From: GCA-020352575 sp041635475
GTDB taxonomy: Bacteria; Actinomycetota; Acidimicrobiia; Spongiisociales; JAENVV01
Direction of reading: 5' to 3'
DNA length: 20,782 nucleotides
Assembly: GCA_041635475.1 (NCBI GenBank)
Contig: JBFKVA010000038.1
Location: 1 to 20,782 of the forward strand
Below, in pieces: positions 20,347 to 20,782 of this stretch; position 1 is the first letter of the stretch; each line of letters opens with the position of its first letter. Made by a program: the position numbers and the translations under genes. The notes below the pieces were generated by a model, which saw only the letters and a program-made list of their open reading frames with translations, ran no database searches and was not told where the DNA came from.

Positions 20347-20782
20347 CAACCCGCCGTCGACGACGAGGGTGGTGCCGGTCATGAACGCCGACGCCTGGGA
20401 CGCAAGGAAGACGGCCGGTCCTTCGAAGTCCTCGGGTTCGCCCCACCGTCGCATGGGGGTGCGGGTGTTGATCATGACTTGTTCGAACTTGGGGTTGGCC
20501 GCCGATGCCGTGGTCATGTCGGTGCGGATGAACCCGGGGGCGATGGCGTTGACGCGGATCCCATGACGGGCGAGGCGAACGGCGAAGGCCCGGGTCATCT
20601 GGAGGGCGGCTCCCTTGGACGCCGAGTAGTGCGGTGCCTGGGAGATCCCGAGGATCCCACCGGTCGACCCGGTGATGATCACGGACCCGCCGCCACCTTG
20701 GGCGATCATCTGGCTCGTGGTCGACCGGACGGTGAGGAACACGCCTCGAACGTTGGTGTCGAAGACCCGGTCCCACTCCTCG
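20335..20782 (-). CDS. SDR-family NAD(P)-dependent oxidoreductase (partial, N-terminus beyond window)
   Basis: Only the C-terminal 149 residues lie inside the window; the frame is still open at the right edge. The classical short-chain dehydrogenase catalytic set is visible in fragment numbering: N10 (DTNVRGVF), S39 (IITGSTGG), Y52-x3-K56 (HYSASKGA), followed by IRVNAIAPGFIRTDM and the C-terminal LVVDGGLLIS. The missing part should contain the TGxxxGIG cofactor motif. The family is large (3-oxoacyl-ACP reductase, glucose dehydrogenase and others), so no substrate is assigned. A GTG at 20742 is in frame but internal (NVRGVFLT continues across it), so it is not the start. The gene converges on usp with zero spacing. 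Confidence 0.9.
   Translation of the reverse strand, partial: EEWDRVFDTNVRGVFLTVRSTTSQMIAQGGGGSVIITGSTGGILGISQAPHYSASKGAALQMTRAFAVRLARHGIRVNAIAPGFIRTDMTTASAANPKFEQVMINTRTPMRRWGEPEDFEGPAVFLASQASAFMTGTTLVVDGGLLIS

Overview
The window is gene-dense, very GC-rich bacterial DNA with many GTG starts, 4-bp stop/start overlaps and several genes that seem to lack a leader. Gene order points to an actinobacterium. Two blocks match the conserved actinobacterial neighbourhood known from Mycobacterium (rplY-pth; mfd-mazG-eno-ftsB/divIC-DUF501-ppx, compare Rv1014c-Rv1026, recalled from memory). The divergent flavour (a SurA-like lipoprotein, AceK, little similarity to mycobacterial intergenic DNA) would suit a deep-branching class such as Acidimicrobiia, but that placement is only an inference.

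Layout. 1-135: tandem 15-bp array. 146-2610: rplY, pth and an unknown sensor-like membrane protein, closely packed. 2644-4131: glpK, apparently leaderless. 4130-4251: two abutting 61-bp hairpin-rich repeats lying between convergent genes. 4262-4546 (minus): small lipoprotein, divergent from a plus-strand run pgsA / dihydroflavonol-reductase-like SDR / PaaI-type thioesterase (4612-6567). 6573-8625 (minus): ABC-2 exporter (permease and ATPase), divergent from mfd (8671-12042). 12106-16399: peptidyl-prolyl isomerase lipoprotein, mazG, eno and ftsB. 16460-17871: DUF501 and ppx. 17894-17977: tRNA-Leu(UAA). 18048-19781: aceK. 19903-20334: universal stress protein. 20335-20782 (minus): 3' part of an SDR oxidoreductase that runs off the window.

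Most genes are housekeeping: translation quality control (rplY, pth), transcription-coupled repair (mfd), nucleotide-pool cleaning (mazG), glycolysis (eno), division (ftsB) and polyphosphate/ppGpp turnover (ppx). Glycerol and phospholipid metabolism (glpK, pgsA) and isocitrate flux control (aceK) are added.

I see no defence locus, prophage, insertion sequence or CRISPR. What the genes do not explain is in the intergenic DNA: (1) tandem arrays with a 7-base period (one is 15 = 7+8), of different unit sequence, where the pyrimidine-rich arrays sit just upstream of the -10 boxes of rplY, eno, aceK and usp; (2) a pair of 61-bp repeats that differ only inside a hairpin loop; (3) a recurring TAGCCT-like box placed 6-7 nt before start codons.
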